From Vibrio chagasii (lineage in GTDB: Bacteria; Pseudomonadota; Gammaproteobacteria; Enterobacterales; Vibrionaceae): a stretch of 64,000 nucleotides of DNA. The notes below the pieces were generated by a model that was not told the origin of the DNA, ran no database searches, and saw only the letters and a program-made list of their open reading frames with translations. This document shows, in pieces, positions 9,644-19,558 of this stretch. The stretch spans positions 2,604,001 to 2,668,000 of the forward strand of contig NZ_AP025465.1 of the NCBI RefSeq assembly GCF_024347355.1, in the 5' to 3' direction. Within the stretch, counting starts at the first letter, position 1. Each line of letters opens with the position of its first letter. Both the position numbers and the translations under genes were made by a program.

Positions 9644-10684
9644 GTGAGTGGTAATACTTCTTCTCTAAGCTACAAAGACGCTGGTGTTGATATCGACGCA
9701 GGTAATGCACTAGTAGACCGTATTAAAGGTGCAGTAAAACGCACTCGTCGCCCTGAAGTAATGGGCGGTATTGGTGGCTTTGGCGCCCTATGTGAACTTC
9801 CAACGAAATACAAAGAGCCAGTACTTGTTTCAGGTACTGATGGTGTTGGTACTAAACTTCGCCTTGCTTTGGATCTGAAAAAACACGACACCATTGGTAT
9901 CGACCTAGTGGCAATGTGTGTGAACGACCTAATCGTTCAAGGTGGTGAGCCTTTATTCTTCCTAGACTACTACGCAACAGGTAAGCTAGATGTAGACACA
10001 GCAGCAGACGTTGTTTCTGGCATCGCTGAAGGTTGTGTGCAAGCTGGTTGTGCACTTATCGGTGGTGAAACCGCTGAAATGCCGGGCATGTACGAAGGCG
10101 ACGACTACGATGTTGCTGGCTTCTGTGTTGGCGTTGTAGAAAAAGCTGACATCATCGACGGTACTAAAGTAGCTGCAGGCGACGCACTTATCGCTGTTGG
10201 CTCAAGTGGTCCACACTCAAACGGTTATTCTCTAATTCGTAAAGTTCTAGAAGTTTCTGGTGCTGATAAGAATGAAGAGCTAGAAGGTCGCACTATCGGT
10301 GAACACCTACTAGAACCAACTAAGATTTACATCAAATCAGCACTTAAGATGATCGCTGAGCATGACATTCATGCTATCTCGCACATCACTGGTGGTGGTT
10401 TCTGGGAAAACATCCCACGCGTACTTCCTGAAGGTACTAAAGCAGTGATTGATGGTAAGAGCTGGGAATGGCCTGCTATCTTCAACTGGCTACAAGAGAA
10501 AGGCAACGTGGAAACATTTGAAATGTACCGCACTTTCAACTGTGGTGTAGGCCTTGTGGTTGCTCTACCTAAAGACCAAGCAAACGCTGCTGTTGAACTA
10601 CTGAAAGCTGAAGGTGAAAACGCTTGGGTTATCGGTGAGATCGCGAACGCGGAAGCAGGCGAAGAGCAAGTTGAAATCAACTAA
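9644..10684 (+). CDS. purM: PurM phosphoribosylformylglycinamidine cyclo-ligase
   Basis: PurM (AIR synthetase) closes the imidazole ring of FGAM to AIR with ATP, the fifth step of purine synthesis. The protein has 346 residues, the usual length. It starts with GTG behind a CGAGGA ribosome-binding site. Conserved segments include [12 protein letters not shown] at the start, [32 protein letters not shown] and [14 protein letters not shown]. It is downstream of a PurR box, and purN follows after a repeat element, as the E. coli purMN pair does without the insertion. Confidence 0.97.
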   Translation: MSGNTSSLSYKDAGVDIDAGNALVDRIKGAVKRTRRPEVMGGIGGFGALCELPTKYKEPVLVSGTDGVGTKLRLALDLKKHDTIGIDLVAMCVNDLIVQGGEPLFFLDYYATGKLDVDTAADVVSGIAEGCVQAGCALIGGETAEMPGMYEGDDYDVAGFCVGVVEKADIIDGTKVAAGDALIAVGSSGPHSNGYSLIRKVLEVSGADKNEELEGRTIGEHLLEPTKIYIKSALKMIAEHDIHAISHITGGGFWENIPRVLPEGTKAVIDGKSWEWPAIFNWLQEKGNVETFEMYRTFNCGVGLVVALPKDQANAAVELLKAEGENAWVIGEIANAEAGEEQVEIN

Positions 10685-10711
10685 GTGAGCACTTCACTTA
10701 ATTAGTTAATC

Positions 10712-10738
10712 AATGAGGACCTAATGGTCCTCATTTTG
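10712..10738 (+). terminator. terminator after purM
   Basis: The stem TGAGGACC / GGTCCTCA with a TAAT loop is followed by TTTTG. The T run is short, so some read-through into purN is possible. Confidence 0.7.
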
Positions 10739-10781
10739 CTATTTGGCCCGCAGAAAACCTTAGTTTATGTAGGTAATATAG

Positions 10782-10943
10782 ATACCAATCGTAGTAAGTA
10801 ACTGGTCATCCTAGCTTGTTAAAACGCTCGATCACGTCGTTAGAAATTTTGATTGTAGGATAACTACTTATCTAAAATCTCTGCCTTGTTCTCAAGCCTT
10901 TTTCCTGCGCTATTTATGAGCACTTACTTACTGTGATTGGTAT
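10782..10943. repeat. MITE-like inverted-repeat-bounded element in the purM-purN spacer
   Basis: A 162-bp non-coding segment begins ATACCAATCGTAGTAAGTAA and ends with the near-exact reverse complement (TTACTTACTGTGATTGGTAT). The terminal repeats match at 18 of 20 positions. No ORF is inside. I recall very similar sequences from many Vibrio intergenic regions, which points to a dispersed non-autonomous element, but I cannot search for copies. No second copy is seen in this window. I found no clear target duplication. It separates purM from purN. Confidence 0.75.
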
Positions 10944-10964
10944 AAACTCCAGTTAATCAATCAT

Positions 10965-11651
10965 ATGACCCACTTTATGAAAAACAATCACTCTCAGAAA
11001 ACCACTCAGTCTCAGAAAAATATCGTTGTGTTAGTTTCAGGAAGCGGCAGTAACTTGCAGGCGATCTTAGATGCTTGCGATAGCAATATGATTGATGCTT
11101 CAGTCAAAGCTGTCTTCTCAAACAAGGCAGAAGCATTCGGCTTAGAACGAGCAAAAAATGCTGGCGTCGATGCACGCTCAGTGAATCCAAAAGATTTCGG
11201 CTCGCGTGAAGAGTTTGATCATGAGCTGATGATTCAGATCGACGCCTATCAACCAGACTTAATCGTACTGGCAGGCTATATGCGTATTTTGAGTTCAGAA
11301 TTTGTTCGTCATTACGCAGGAAAAATGGTCAATATCCACCCTTCTCTGTTGCCTAAATACCCGGGTTTACATACCCACCAGCGTGCAATTGATGCCAAAG
11401 ACAAAGAACACGGAACGAGTGTGCATTTTGTAACAGAAGAGCTTGACGGTGGTCCTGTTATCTTACAAGCCAAAGTCCCTGTGTTTGAGGACGATGATGC
11501 CGAGCTGCTGGCGGGGCGAGTACTCACTCAAGAGCACGCAATCTATCCGATGGTTTGTAAATGGTTTGCAGAAGACCGTTTATCTATGGTTGATGGACAA
11601 GCGGTGTTAGACGGAAAAGTACTAGGCAAACACGGTTACGCTGAAGAGTAG
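10965..11651 (+). CDS. purN: PurN phosphoribosylglycinamide formyltransferase
   Basis: PurN transfers a formyl group from 10-formyl-THF to GAR in purine synthesis. The core IVVLVSGSGSNLQAILDAC binds the substrate phosphate. The catalytic region is VNIHPSLLPKYPGLHTHQRAID, with the conserved asparagine, histidine and later aspartate. The protein is 228 residues, with about 20 residues of serine- and glutamine-rich sequence before the core that E. coli PurN lacks. ATG 10965 or ATG 10977 could be the start; neither has a good ribosome-binding site. A repeat element lies just upstream, so its promoter may differ from the usual purMN arrangement. Confidence 0.93.
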   Translation: MTHFMKNNHSQKTTQSQKNIVVLVSGSGSNLQAILDACDSNMIDASVKAVFSNKAEAFGLERAKNAGVDARSVNPKDFGSREEFDHELMIQIDAYQPDLIVLAGYMRILSSEFVRHYAGKMVNIHPSLLPKYPGLHTHQRAIDAKDKEHGTSVHFVTEELDGGPVILQAKVPVFEDDDAELLAGRVLTQEHAIYPMVCKWFAEDRLSMVDGQAVLDGKVLGKHGYAEE

Positions 11652-11662
11652 TATCGAAAATA

Positions 11663-11706
11663 CAAAAAGGCAGTTAACTGACGAGTGCAGTTAACGGCCT
11701 TTTTTA
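11663..11706 (+). terminator. terminator after purN
   Basis: AAAAGGC(A)GTTAACTG pairs with CAGTTAACGGCCTTTTT around a short loop and ends in a T run. A-rich sequence upstream suggests it may also act for yafJ on the minus strand. Confidence 0.88.
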
Positions 11707-11727
11707 TCGAATCAAGTAATGAGACGT

Positions 11728-12573
11728 TTAGCTCAATGGTTCAGTAGGCGCTTGGCTTGCGACCTTTTTAGGAGCATAAGCGACATCTTCCAGCTCTTTG
11801 TGATTATTGCCAATCAATTCACCTGAATGGAACAAGGCGTATTCACCCGGCTTCATTCTAAACCACTCTTCATTACCAGTGAGGGGTTGAGTAGCCACTA
11901 CCGTCACCACATCATTCGGTGTGGTTTCTTCTTGGAAGTTAATCTCGACGTCTTCATCGATCAAGCTCGCGTTACCAAAAGGCGCGCGTCTCGTAATCCA
12001 GTACAAATGGTTGGTACAGTATGTCATTACGTACTCGCCATCGCTCAACAACATGTTGAAAACGCCCTTCTCTCGTAGCTTGTCGCAACACTCTGCAACG
12101 AAGCGGAACATACCTTCCATGTCTTGTGGTGGTTCAGGGAAACGCTCTTCCAGTTGCTTAAGTAACCAACAGAATGAACGCTCGCTGTCAGTTTCACCAA
12201 CCGGTCTAAAACGCCCACTCACTAAGTCATCGTAATCTGATAGTTGGCCATTGTGAGCAAAGGTCCAGTATCTTCCCCAAAGCTCACGAGTGAAAGGGTG
12301 TGTATTCTCTAGATTAACACCACCACGGTTGGCTTGACGGATGTGGCTGACAACAGCTTGGCTTTTAATTGGGTAGTTTTGAACCAATTCAGCTATCTTA
12401 GATTCACAGCTAGGGTTAGGATCTTTAAAGGTACGAAAGCCCTTGCCCTCATAAAAGGTGATCCCCCAACCATCACGATGTGGGCCAGTATTGCCACCGC
12501 GCTGCATAAGACCAGTGAAGCTAAAACAAATATCCGTTGGCACATTCGCGCTCATACCGAGCAATTCACACAT
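11728..12573 (-). CDS. yafJ: YafJ-type class II glutamine amidotransferase
   Basis: This 281-residue N-terminal-nucleophile amidotransferase domain begins MCELLGMSANVP. Once the initiator methionine is removed, C2 is the catalytic nucleophile that releases ammonia from glutamine. Other conserved parts are HRDGWGITFYEG, HIRQANRGGVNLENTHPF and WTFAHNGQL. It has no acceptor (synthase) domain, as is normal for YafJ, whose physiological reaction is unknown. It lies downstream of gmhA on the same strand, as in E. coli (gmhA-yafJ). Confidence 0.92.
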   Translation of the reverse strand: MCELLGMSANVPTDICFSFTGLMQRGGNTGPHRDGWGITFYEGKGFRTFKDPNPSCESKIAELVQNYPIKSQAVVSHIRQANRGGVNLENTHPFTRELWGRYWTFAHNGQLSDYDDLVSGRFRPVGETDSERSFCWLLKQLEERFPEPPQDMEGMFRFVAECCDKLREKGVFNMLLSDGEYVMTYCTNHLYWITRRAPFGNASLIDEDVEINFQEETTPNDVVTVVATQPLTGNEEWFRMKPGEYALFHSGELIGNNHKELEDVAYAPKKVASQAPTEPLS

Positions 12574-12597
12574 GGTTTAATCTACTCCCTATTAAAA

Positions 12598-12629
12598 CCA
12601 ATAGAGCCACAAACCTAGGCTCTATATGT
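12598..12629 (-). terminator. possible terminator or attenuator between gmhA and yafJ
   Basis: A perfect 8-bp inverted repeat ATAGAGCC / GGCTCTAT with a 9-nt loop lies between the gmhA stop and the yafJ start. On the minus strand it is followed by ATTGGTTTTA, a poor T run, so termination is probably partial. Confidence 0.5.
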
Positions 12630-12640
12630 CTGTAAAACTG

Positions 12641-13216
12641 TTATTCCATCTCTTTTTCGACAAGCTGAATCACAATATGGATGATCTTAATGTGAATCTC
12701 TTGGATGCGGTCTGCGTAACCAAAATGTGGTACACGGATTTCAATGTCCGCGCAACCTGCCATTTTACCGCCATCTTTACCAGTCAGAGCGATAGTCTTC
12801 ATGCCTTTCGCTTGGGCTGCTTCAATGGCTTTTAGGATGTTGCCTGAGTTACCAGACGTTGATAGACCGAATAGCACATCGCCTTTACGGCCAACCGCTT
12901 CTACATAACGAGAAAATACGTGGTCGTAGCCGAAGTCATTACTTACACAAGATAAGTGGCTAGGGTCTGAAATCGCAATACCAGCGTAGCCTGGGCGGTT
13001 TTCACGGTAGCGGCCAGTCAGTTCTTCTGCGAAGTGCATTGCATCACAGTGTGAGCCACCGTTACCACAAGAAAGCACTTTACCTTCTTGTTTGAATGAG
13101 TCAGCAATCAGTTTTGCCGCCGCTTCAATTTGAGCAATGTTATGTTCATCACTCAAAAACTTGTTAAGAACGTCAGCAGCTTCGTTCAATTCACTTTTGA
13201 TTAGGTCTTGGTACAT
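12641..13216 (-). CDS. gmhA: GmhA phosphoheptose isomerase
   Basis: GmhA (LpcA) converts sedoheptulose 7-phosphate to D-glycero-D-manno-heptose 7-phosphate, the first step of the ADP-heptose used in the LPS inner core. The protein has 191 residues and one SIS domain. Conserved motifs are [20 protein letters not shown] and [20 protein letters not shown], which bind the sugar phosphate, and C-terminal [13 protein letters not shown]. The histidine and glutamate ligands are present. It is divergent from fadE. Confidence 0.96.
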   Translation of the reverse strand: MYQDLIKSELNEAADVLNKFLSDEHNIAQIEAAAKLIADSFKQEGKVLSCGNGGSHCDAMHFAEELTGRYRENRPGYAGIAISDPSHLSCVSNDFGYDHVFSRYVEAVGRKGDVLFGLSTSGNSGNILKAIEAAQAKGMKTIALTGKDGGKMAGCADIEIRVPHFGYADRIQEIHIKIIHIVIQLVEKEME

Positions 13217-13479
13217 AAGGCTTATCTCTTATTTTTATGACGCAGCTTAACGTGCGCGACATGAGAGCTGAGGTTTTTTCCCTCTTTTACCTGAGTTTAC
13301 CCACAAACATGAAATAGTGTCGACACTTAAGCCCAAAGATTGCCACCTTAATTAGTCAGTCATCGCCGATTCGTCCAAATAATCGCCACCAACCTCTCAC
13401 AATTAGAACTTTAACTCTACTCAGATCACTTTTTACCCAACTTTGAGTTTTACAAATATTTAATATTTTGTTTACACTT
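13217..13479. other. gmhA-fadE intergenic region, promoters only
   Basis: The 327-nt divergent spacer between gmhA and fadE holds no ORF or stable hairpin that I can support. It must carry the two promoters. The fadE end has a TTTACA at 13471-13476 that may be a -35 box, next to the FadR operator. Confidence 0.5.
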
Positions 13480-13496
13480 GACTGGTTAGACCTCTT
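13480..13496 (+). promoter_or_regulatory. FadR operator of fadE
   Basis: GACTGGTTAGACCTCTT matches the E. coli FadR consensus (A-R-CTGGTCNGACNT-S-TT) at 15 of 17 positions. It lies 47 nt before the fadE ATG, just after a TTTACA -35-like box, so bound FadR would block RNA polymerase. Long-chain acyl-CoA would relieve repression, as known for fad genes. Confidence 0.82.
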
Positions 13497-13543
13497 ACCT
13501 AAAACTTAATAACAATAAGTGATCTCTGAAAAGGAAATCGATC

Positions 13544-16009
13544 ATGAACATATTGCTCTCCCTACTCGGCATGACAGCTATCTTAGGTGTCTGTCTCTAC
13601 CACAGAGTTAACTTGGTACGCGCATTAATCGCATTAACTGGAACGATGTTAGCTTTAACGCTATTCGGTGACGTAGCGGTTACTGGCTGGCTTTGTTACC
13701 TATTAGCAGTTGCTATTTTTGCTGTCCCAGCCATTCGTCAAACTCTCATCAGCCAAAAAGCGCTTTCTGTATTTAAGAAAGTACTACCGGCAATGTCTCA
13801 GACAGAAAAAGAAGCACTGGAAGCCGGCACCGTTTGGTGGGAAGCAGAGTTATTTAAAGGCAAGCCTGAATGGAAAAAGCTACAAAACATCGCTGATCCA
13901 AAACTGTCTGAAGCAGAACAAGCCTTCCTAGACGGCCCGGTAAACACGGTGTGTGAAATGGTCAATGATTACCAAGTCACCCATGAGCTTGCAGATTTAC
14001 CGCCAGAAGTGTGGCAATACCTGAAAGACCATAAGTTCTTCGCCATGATCATCAAGAAAAAATACGGCGGTTTAGAATTCTCAGCTTACGCTCAATCTTT
14101 GGTTCTACAGAAGCTGACGGGCGTTTCCAGCGTCCTTTCATCAACGGTTGGTGTACCTAACTCGTTAGGCCCAGGTGAGCTGTTGCAACACTATGGCACA
14201 GAAGAACAAAGAAACCACTACCTTCCACGCTTGGCAGAAGGTAAAGAGATCCCTTGTTTTGCCCTAACTAGCCCAGAAGCAGGCTCTGATGCTGGCTCTA
14301 TCCCAGACTACGGTGTGGTATGTAAAGGCGAATGGCAAGGTGAAGAAGTTCTAGGCATGCGCCTAACTTGGAACAAGCGCTACATCACTCTCGCACCAGT
14401 TGCGACCGTACTTGGCTTGGCCTTTAAACTGCGTGACCCAGATAGCTTACTGGGTGACCAACAAGACCTTGGCATCACATGTGCCCTTATCCCAACCGAT
14501 TTGAAAGGTGTGGAGATTGGTAACCGCCACTTCCCGCTTAACGTTCCTTTCCAAAATGGTCCAACTCAAGGTAACGATATTTTCGTTCCTATTGATTTCA
14601 TTATTGGTGGTCAGAAAATGGCAGGCCAAGGTTGGAGAATGCTGGTTGAATGCCTGTCAGTTGGCCGTGGTATCACCCTGCCATCAAACTCAACGGGTGG
14701 TATCAAAACAGCGGCACTTGCAACGGGCGCTTACGCTCGTATCCGTCGCCAATTCAAACAACCAATTGGTCGCATGGAAGGGGTTGAAGAGCCACTAGCA
14801 CGCCTCGGTGGTAATGCTTATGTCATGGATGCAGCAAGTAACCTGACCGTTGCTGGTATTGACCTTGGTGAAAAACCTTCGGTTATCTCTGCAATCGTTA
14901 AGTATCACTGTACGCACCGTGGTCAACGCAGCATCATCGATGCAATGGACATCGTAGGTGGTAAGGGTATTTGCTTGGGTCCATCTAACTTCCTAGCTCG
15001 TGGCTACCAAGGCTCTCCGATTGCGATTACCGTTGAGGGTGCAAATATTCTGACTCGTTCGATGATCATCTATGGTCAAGGTGCAATTCGTTGTCACCCT
15101 TACGTACTTAATGAAATGGAAGCGGCTTACTCTGAAAGTAGCGATGCTCTAGACAAGTTTGATTCAGCGTTAGCAGGGCACGTTAGCTTTACGCTAAGTA
15201 ACCTAGTTCGTAGTTTGTGGTTTGGTTTAACTGATGGCCGTGGTTCGGACACACCAACACCTGCCAATAACACCGATAAGCAGACAAAGCGCTACTACCA
15301 ACAGCTGAACCGTTACAGTGCTAACCTAGCGCTACTGTCTGACATTTCAATGGCTGTATTAGGCGGCTCACTGAAACGTAGAGAGCGTCTATCTGCCCGT
15401 CTAGGTGATATCCTGAGTCAACTTTACCTTGGTTCTGCAACACTAAAACGCTTTGAGAGCGAAGGCAGCAATGCAGAAGATCTACCGCTAGTACACTGGG
15501 GTATGCAAGACAGCTTGCGTCAAACTGAAGTGGCAATTGATGAGTTCTTAGCAAACTTCCCTAACCCAGTGGTTGGACGCCTTCTACGTGTTGTATTGAT
15601 GCCATTTGGCCGTATTCGCCGCGCACCAAACGACAAACTGGACAGCAAAGTTGCACACATCCTACAAACACCGAGTGCAACACGCTCACGTATCGGCCGT
15701 GGTCAATACTTAGCGGATACTCAGTACAATGCCGTAGGTAAGATCGAGAAAGCATTGGAGGTTATTCTTCAAGCTGAGCCTCTGTTCGACAAAGTCTGTA
15801 AAGAGACGCATCAGAAACGCGCCTTCCTACGACTGGATTTGGTCGCTCAATTAGGTCTTGAGAAAGGCATTCTGACTGAGAAAGAAGCGGCACTGTTAGA
15901 GAGTGCAGAGCAACATCGACTGTACACCATCAACGTTGATGACTTCTCGCCAGAGGAACTAGCAGCAAAGCCCCAGTATCCGGGCCAATCGATAGATAAC
16001 GTAGCCTAG
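13544..16009 (+). CDS. fadE: FadE acyl-CoA dehydrogenase
   Basis: FadE performs the first oxidation of fatty-acid beta-oxidation, making trans-2-enoyl-CoA from acyl-CoA with FAD. The protein is 821 residues, as expected for the large FadE type. Two hydrophobic segments lie near the N-terminus (about 1-65), followed by the dehydrogenase domain (about 90-560) and a helical C-terminal domain particular to FadE. The stretches [18 protein letters not shown] and [15 protein letters not shown] are conserved. The ATG follows an AAGGA ribosome-binding site. The upstream FadR-type operator suggests repression when long-chain fatty acids are absent. Confidence 0.96.
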   Translation: MNILLSLLGMTAILGVCLYHRVNLVRALIALTGTMLALTLFGDVAVTGWLCYLLAVAIFAVPAIRQTLISQKALSVFKKVLPAMSQTEKEALEAGTVWWEAELFKGKPEWKKLQNIADPKLSEAEQAFLDGPVNTVCEMVNDYQVTHELADLPPEVWQYLKDHKFFAMIIKKKYGGLEFSAYAQSLVLQKLTGVSSVLSSTVGVPNSLGPGELLQHYGTEEQRNHYLPRLAEGKEIPCFALTSPEAGSDAGSIPDYGVVCKGEWQGEEVLGMRLTWNKRYITLAPVATVLGLAFKLRDPDSLLGDQQDLGITCALIPTDLKGVEIGNRHFPLNVPFQNGPTQGNDIFVPIDFIIGGQKMAGQGWRMLVECLSVGRGITLPSNSTGGIKTAALATGAYARIRRQFKQPIGRMEGVEEPLARLGGNAYVMDAASNLTVAGIDLGEKPSVISAIVKYHCTHRGQRSIIDAMDIVGGKGICLGPSNFLARGYQGSPIAITVEGANILTRSMIIYGQGAIRCHPYVLNEMEAAYSESSDALDKFDSALAGHVSFTLSNLVRSLWFGLTDGRGSDTPTPANNTDKQTKRYYQQLNRYSANLALLSDISMAVLGGSLKRRERLSARLGDILSQLYLGSATLKRFESEGSNAEDLPLVHWGMQDSLRQTEVAIDEFLANFPNPVVGRLLRVVLMPFGRIRRAPNDKLDSKVAHILQTPSATRSRIGRGQYLADTQYNAVGKIEKALEVILQAEPLFDKVCKETHQKRAFLRLDLVAQLGLEKGILTEKEAALLESAEQHRLYTINVDDFSPEELAAKPQYPGQSIDNVA

Positions 16010-16018
16010 ATTTAGCTA

Positions 16019-16056
16019 TAAAAAAACGGGACTCCTATGAGTCCCGTTTTTTTATT
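16019..16056. terminator. terminator after fadE
   Basis: The stem ACGGGACTC / GAGTCCCGT is flanked by A6 and T7, so it can act on both strands. It ends fadE and perhaps the TIGR03503 gene that converges on it. Confidence 0.92.
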
Positions 16057-16133
16057 CTAGATATGATGAACTGTCACATGTTCCGAGTGCGAGATTGAGT
16101 AGCTCTCTCAAAATAACTCAATCAAGCAGATGG

Positions 16134-17381
16134 TTACTTAGGAGACTTAAGTTGCATCTCTGGTTGAGCTATCTTCTTGGCAGTCACTTTACGAACCACA
16201 AACCAAATCAGTAGACCCAATAGAATAGCAACCACGTTACCTACCCCAATAATAATCATACTGCGTTGTCTGTCTTCTTCTCGCTTCTTGAGTATCATCA
16301 TCTCAGTAGCGATACGCTTTTGCTCGGCTAACGCTTCTTCTTGCAGGCGGCGGGATTCCGCTAAATCAATATCTTGAACCACACTGTAAGAGTGCTCGGA
16401 AATAGGGAACGTCAATGGGCGCTGGCTAGAAGCATCGGTGGCATAAACCATTCCAGACCAGTTATAAATCCCAAGTTCACCATTATAAGGGATCTCCAAA
16501 GGCACCTTCATCGCATCGACATCTGCTTGCCCTTGCTTGTACATCACGTATTCATCTGGTGCTTTATGCTCAACGTGCACCGCTAACGAACTCGGCTCTA
16601 TCATTCCCTGCTCGCCAGAGACCACGATCGTATGAGGTAAGCCATCTTTGCGAGACTGGATAAAGGTGGTGGTGATAGGTGTCGGATAAACCAAAACTTC
16701 TTGTTCTTGCGCTCGTAAAAACACGCCATTGCCGGAAGTGATGCGCGCGCGGTATTTGCCCGGCTCTATATCGATAGGTAAAGATACAGTGAAGACGCCG
16801 TCCCCTGCTTTTTCATCAAGATCAACGCCATCGTCAGCAAATTCACCCATCACAACAGGGACTGGGCGCGCTTCTCTCATTAAAGATTCTTCGTTTTCGA
16901 CAAATTTAGTAAACGTCACCTTGAGCTTCACTCGATCAAGGAAATCACGCAGCACCAAGGGCTTACCATCAGAGGTGAGACGGGCAGTGAATTTAATACG
17001 CTCTGTCTGGTACAGCTTGTTTGGAAATTCATTCGCATCCAAAACAAGATGAGACAGTAGCTTGATATTGTTCTTAGGAGAGACCTTACCTACCGCTTGC
17101 CATGGGCCCGGCATCGGCTTATCAATAGAGACAATGTCCATTGAGGATTCTTCATACCAACGGACATTATCAGCGTTACGCCAAGAGTAGTATTTCTTGC
17201 CATCAGGACGAACTAAGACGACAGGTTTAGAGTTATCGGCTCGATAAATTATAAAGGTAATTTGTTCTATGCTGGGATCAACTCGGAATCGGTTGTCCAA
17301 TAAACTCATTACGGATTCTGTTGCCGCGTGCAAGCTAAAGCTTAACAGCAGCAAACAACCGGTGGCCAATACCCTTAACAT
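16134..17381 (-). CDS. TIGR03503-family exported membrane-anchored protein
   Basis: This 415-residue protein has a signal peptide (MLRVLATGCLLLLSFSLHA) and one transmembrane helix near the C-terminus (about residues 376-397, MIIIGVGNVVAILLGLLIWFVV). Most of it would therefore be periplasmic with a short basic cytoplasmic tail. The middle part (about 100-330) looks like beta-sandwich domains (ADDGVDLDEKAGDGVFTVSLPI, then PGKYRARITSGNGVF). It fits the TIGR03503 family of marine Gammaproteobacteria, whose function is unknown. A coiled-coil-like segment (LAESRRLQEEALAEQKRIATEMM) precedes the membrane helix. It starts 9 nt after the dnaQ stop, so the two are probably co-transcribed. Confidence 0.85.
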   Translation of the reverse strand: MLRVLATGCLLLLSFSLHAATESVMSLLDNRFRVDPSIEQITFIIYRADNSKPVVLVRPDGKKYYSWRNADNVRWYEESSMDIVSIDKPMPGPWQAVGKVSPKNNIKLLSHLVLDANEFPNKLYQTERIKFTARLTSDGKPLVLRDFLDRVKLKVTFTKFVENEESLMREARPVPVVMGEFADDGVDLDEKAGDGVFTVSLPIDIEPGKYRARITSGNGVFLRAQEQEVLVYPTPITTTFIQSRKDGLPHTIVVSGEQGMIEPSSLAVHVEHKAPDEYVMYKQGQADVDAMKVPLEIPYNGELGIYNWSGMVYATDASSQRPLTFPISEHSYSVVQDIDLAESRRLQEEALAEQKRIATEMMILKKREEDRQRSMIIIGVGNVVAILLGLLIWFVVRKVTAKKIAQPEMQLKSPK

Positions 17382-17390
17382 ACTTTCTCC

Positions 17391-18158
17391 CTACTGACGC
17401 CAGAGGCAGCTTCCGCTTTTCTCGACGAGATCTAAACGACTTTGATGCGCTTCTACTTCATCGGCCGTTGCTCGTAAAACCTTTAGGGATTTTCGACCAC
17501 TTTCTACTCTTCGGATACTTTCTACGCCGCCTTCTTGCTGACCAGCATTAAATTGCAGTGACGTCTGTCCGCCCGTCATCAATAAGTAGACGTCGGCTAG
17601 GATCTCCGCATCGAGCAAAGCGCCGTGAAGGGTACGGTGCGAGTTATCGATGCCATAACGTTCACATAAGATATCTAGGTTGTTTCTTTTACCCGGGAAT
17701 ATCTTTTTCGCCATGTCCAGGGTATCGGTAACTTTACAGTAATCCTCTGTCTTACCGATAGTAGGGTCCAGTTTCTCAAACTCGTAGTCCATGAAGCCGG
17801 TATCGAAGGGCGCGTTGTGAGCCACCAGCTCAGCGCCTTTGATGAAGTCGAGAAACTCTTTGTGGATGTCTTGATATTCCGGCTTATCAACCAAGAATTC
17901 ATCAGTAATACCGTGAACGCCAATCGCCTCTTCTTGAATAGCGCGATCAGGCTTGATGTAAACGTGGAAGTGGCGTCCAGTTAACTTACGGTTGATGATC
18001 TCTACGGCACCGATCTCAACGATGCGGTGACCCATGTAGTGAGGACCACCTTCGGTATTCATACCGGTTGTTTCGGTATCGAGTACGACGATGCGCTTGT
18101 TTTCATTCGAACTGTTTTTTTCGTTCGCGGTTTGTTCTGGAGTGCTACTGGTATTCAT
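17391..18158 (-). CDS. dnaQ: DnaQ, DNA polymerase III epsilon subunit
   Basis: DnaQ is the 3'-5' proofreading exonuclease of polymerase III. The DEDDh residues are visible: D27 and E29 in VVLDTETTG, D119 in HNAPFD, H178 in LHGALLDAE and D183. QTSLQF at 198-203 is a clamp-binding motif like E. coli QTSMAF. The C-terminal part (about 205-255) should bind the alpha subunit, DnaE, also encoded in this window. An N-terminal extension of about 15 residues rich in serine and asparagine is present compared with E. coli; no alternative ATG exists. The gene is divergent from rnhA, 56 nt away, as in E. coli. Confidence 0.97.
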   Translation of the reverse strand: MNTSSTPEQTANEKNSSNENKRIVVLDTETTGMNTEGGPHYMGHRIVEIGAVEIINRKLTGRHFHVYIKPDRAIQEEAIGVHGITDEFLVDKPEYQDIHKEFLDFIKGAELVAHNAPFDTGFMDYEFEKLDPTIGKTEDYCKVTDTLDMAKKIFPGKRNNLDILCERYGIDNSHRTLHGALLDAEILADVYLLMTGGQTSLQFNAGQQEGGVESIRRVESGRKSLKVLRATADEVEAHQSRLDLVEKSGSCLWRQ

Positions 18159-18214
18159 AAGGATAACTGTGTCAGACTATGCCGATAATGTGCTTGAGGT
18201 AATAGTATCAAATC

Positions 18215-18679
18215 ATGACGAAACAAGTTGAAATTTTCACTGATGGTTCTTGTTTAGGCAATCCAGGGCCTGGCGGCTACGGCATCGTACTTCGCTACAA
18301 GAAAGTAGAGAAGACGCTCGCGCAAGGCTACACCCTAACGACCAACAACCGCATGGAAATGCTCGCTGCTGTTGTTGCACTGCAAACCCTAAAAGAGCCG
18401 TGTTCTGTGATTCTGACCACCGATAGCCAATACGTTCGTCAAGGCATCACTCAGTGGATACATAACTGGAAAAAGCGTGACTGGAAAACCGCCGACAAAA
18501 AACCGGTAAAAAACGCTGATCTTTGGCAAAAACTCGATAAAGAGACAGCACGCCACACTGTCGATTGGCGCTGGGTGAAAGGACACGCAGGTCACCGAGA
18601 AAATGAAATGTGTGATGAGCTGGCGCGTACCGCTGCCGAAAACCCAACCCAAGAAGACACAGGCTATCAGCCAAGCTAA
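18215..18679 (+). CDS. rnhA: RnhA ribonuclease HI
   Basis: RNase HI cuts the RNA strand of RNA-DNA hybrids (R-loops, primers). The 154 residues align with E. coli RnhA without large gaps. The four metal-binding acids are D10 (IFTDGS), E48 (NRMEML), D70 (TTDSQY) and D134 (MCDELA). The basic handle [20 protein letters not shown] that grips the hybrid is intact. Its promoter region is shared with dnaQ. Confidence 0.97.
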   Translation: MTKQVEIFTDGSCLGNPGPGGYGIVLRYKKVEKTLAQGYTLTTNNRMEMLAAVVALQTLKEPCSVILTTDSQYVRQGITQWIHNWKKRDWKTADKKPVKNADLWQKLDKETARHTVDWRWVKGHAGHRENEMCDELARTAAENPTQEDTGYQPS

Positions 18680-18708
18680 TATTGGGAACGGATAAAGATA
18701 TCCGATAG

Positions 18709-18737
18709 CAAAAAGCCGACTACGAGTCGGCTTTTTC
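18709..18737. terminator. terminator shared by rnhA and the methyltransferase gene
   Basis: AAAAAGCCGACT / AGTCGGCTTTTT with an ACG loop follows rnhA. The converging methyltransferase gene has its stop codon inside the hairpin (18720-18722), so the stem also encodes its last residues. Confidence 0.9.
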
Positions 18738-19505
18738 TGTTTTTAGCGGGCGCAGCGCACGAATGGAATGCAACGTGCAGCGAGTATCTGTTCTAAAGCT
18801 TGCACCGACCGGAGAGAAGCGTCGTTTGAGGTGCCAGTGTGGCTTAATAGGCTTAAGTGGATAGGTGCGCTTGCGAGCGACAATAAAGTATTGGCTTCCA
18901 GCAAATGAGGCGCAACCTCCCAAAGCATTTTCAAGCCAGGTCCACATCGCTTGATACTTACTCATCGGGAACAATGCATAAGTATCACAATGAATCACTT
19001 CATAGTTCAGAACGCCCAACCAGTCTTTTACACGACTTGGCGTATACATTCGCCCACTCCACGGTAAACTGTTCTTACGCCAAGGCATTAAACTGGCAAG
19101 CCCTGTGACACTGAATGGGTTAAAGCCGGTGATGATAATGTAGCCATCGTCCATCATCACTCGGTCGACTTCTCTTAATAACCGATGTGGGTCATTGCTA
19201 TAATCTAATTGATGACTCAGTACCACAACATCAAAACTTTTCTCCAAAAAGGGCAAATTATAGCCATCCGCTATCACATTATGTAATGGGTTCTGGATAT
19301 CTAGGTTTACTTGATGTTGAATGTTGCATGTGCAGCTAGAAATCTCACTGCTGAGACCGCCGAGCTTGAGCATATGGTAACCAAATAACTTTGGACACCA
19401 CTCATCTAGTCGAGTTTGAATTGATTCTCTCAACCAGTCCCCATTGTGCAATTGTGCCCAAGTGTAAGGACGCTCAAACTTCTTTCTGCTACGTGCTGGC
19501 TTCAT
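18720..19505 (-). CDS. yafS: YafS-like class I SAM-dependent methyltransferase
   Basis: I use ATG 19505 (261 residues); a TTG one codon upstream is also possible. The protein has a Rossmann methyltransferase core: HMLKLGGL (motif I-like), the acidic loop at [20 protein letters not shown], and [43 protein letters not shown], typical of Methyltransf_11 proteins. The basic C-terminus is variable. Its position between rnhA and gloB matches E. coli yafS. The substrate is not known to me. The terminator hairpin shared with rnhA overlaps its stop. Confidence 0.85.
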   Translation of the reverse strand: MKPARSRKKFERPYTWAQLHNGDWLRESIQTRLDEWCPKLFGYHMLKLGGLSSEISSCTCNIQHQVNLDIQNPLHNVIADGYNLPFLEKSFDVVVLSHQLDYSNDPHRLLREVDRVMMDDGYIIITGFNPFSVTGLASLMPWRKNSLPWSGRMYTPSRVKDWLGVLNYEVIHCDTYALFPMSKYQAMWTWLENALGGCASFAGSQYFIVARKRTYPLKPIKPHWHLKRRFSPVGASFRTDTRCTLHSIRALRPLKTEKADS

Positions 19506-19558
19506 CAATAATCTGTCTCACTTATTCTGTCGCACTGAAAGTGACTGGAGAACCAATA

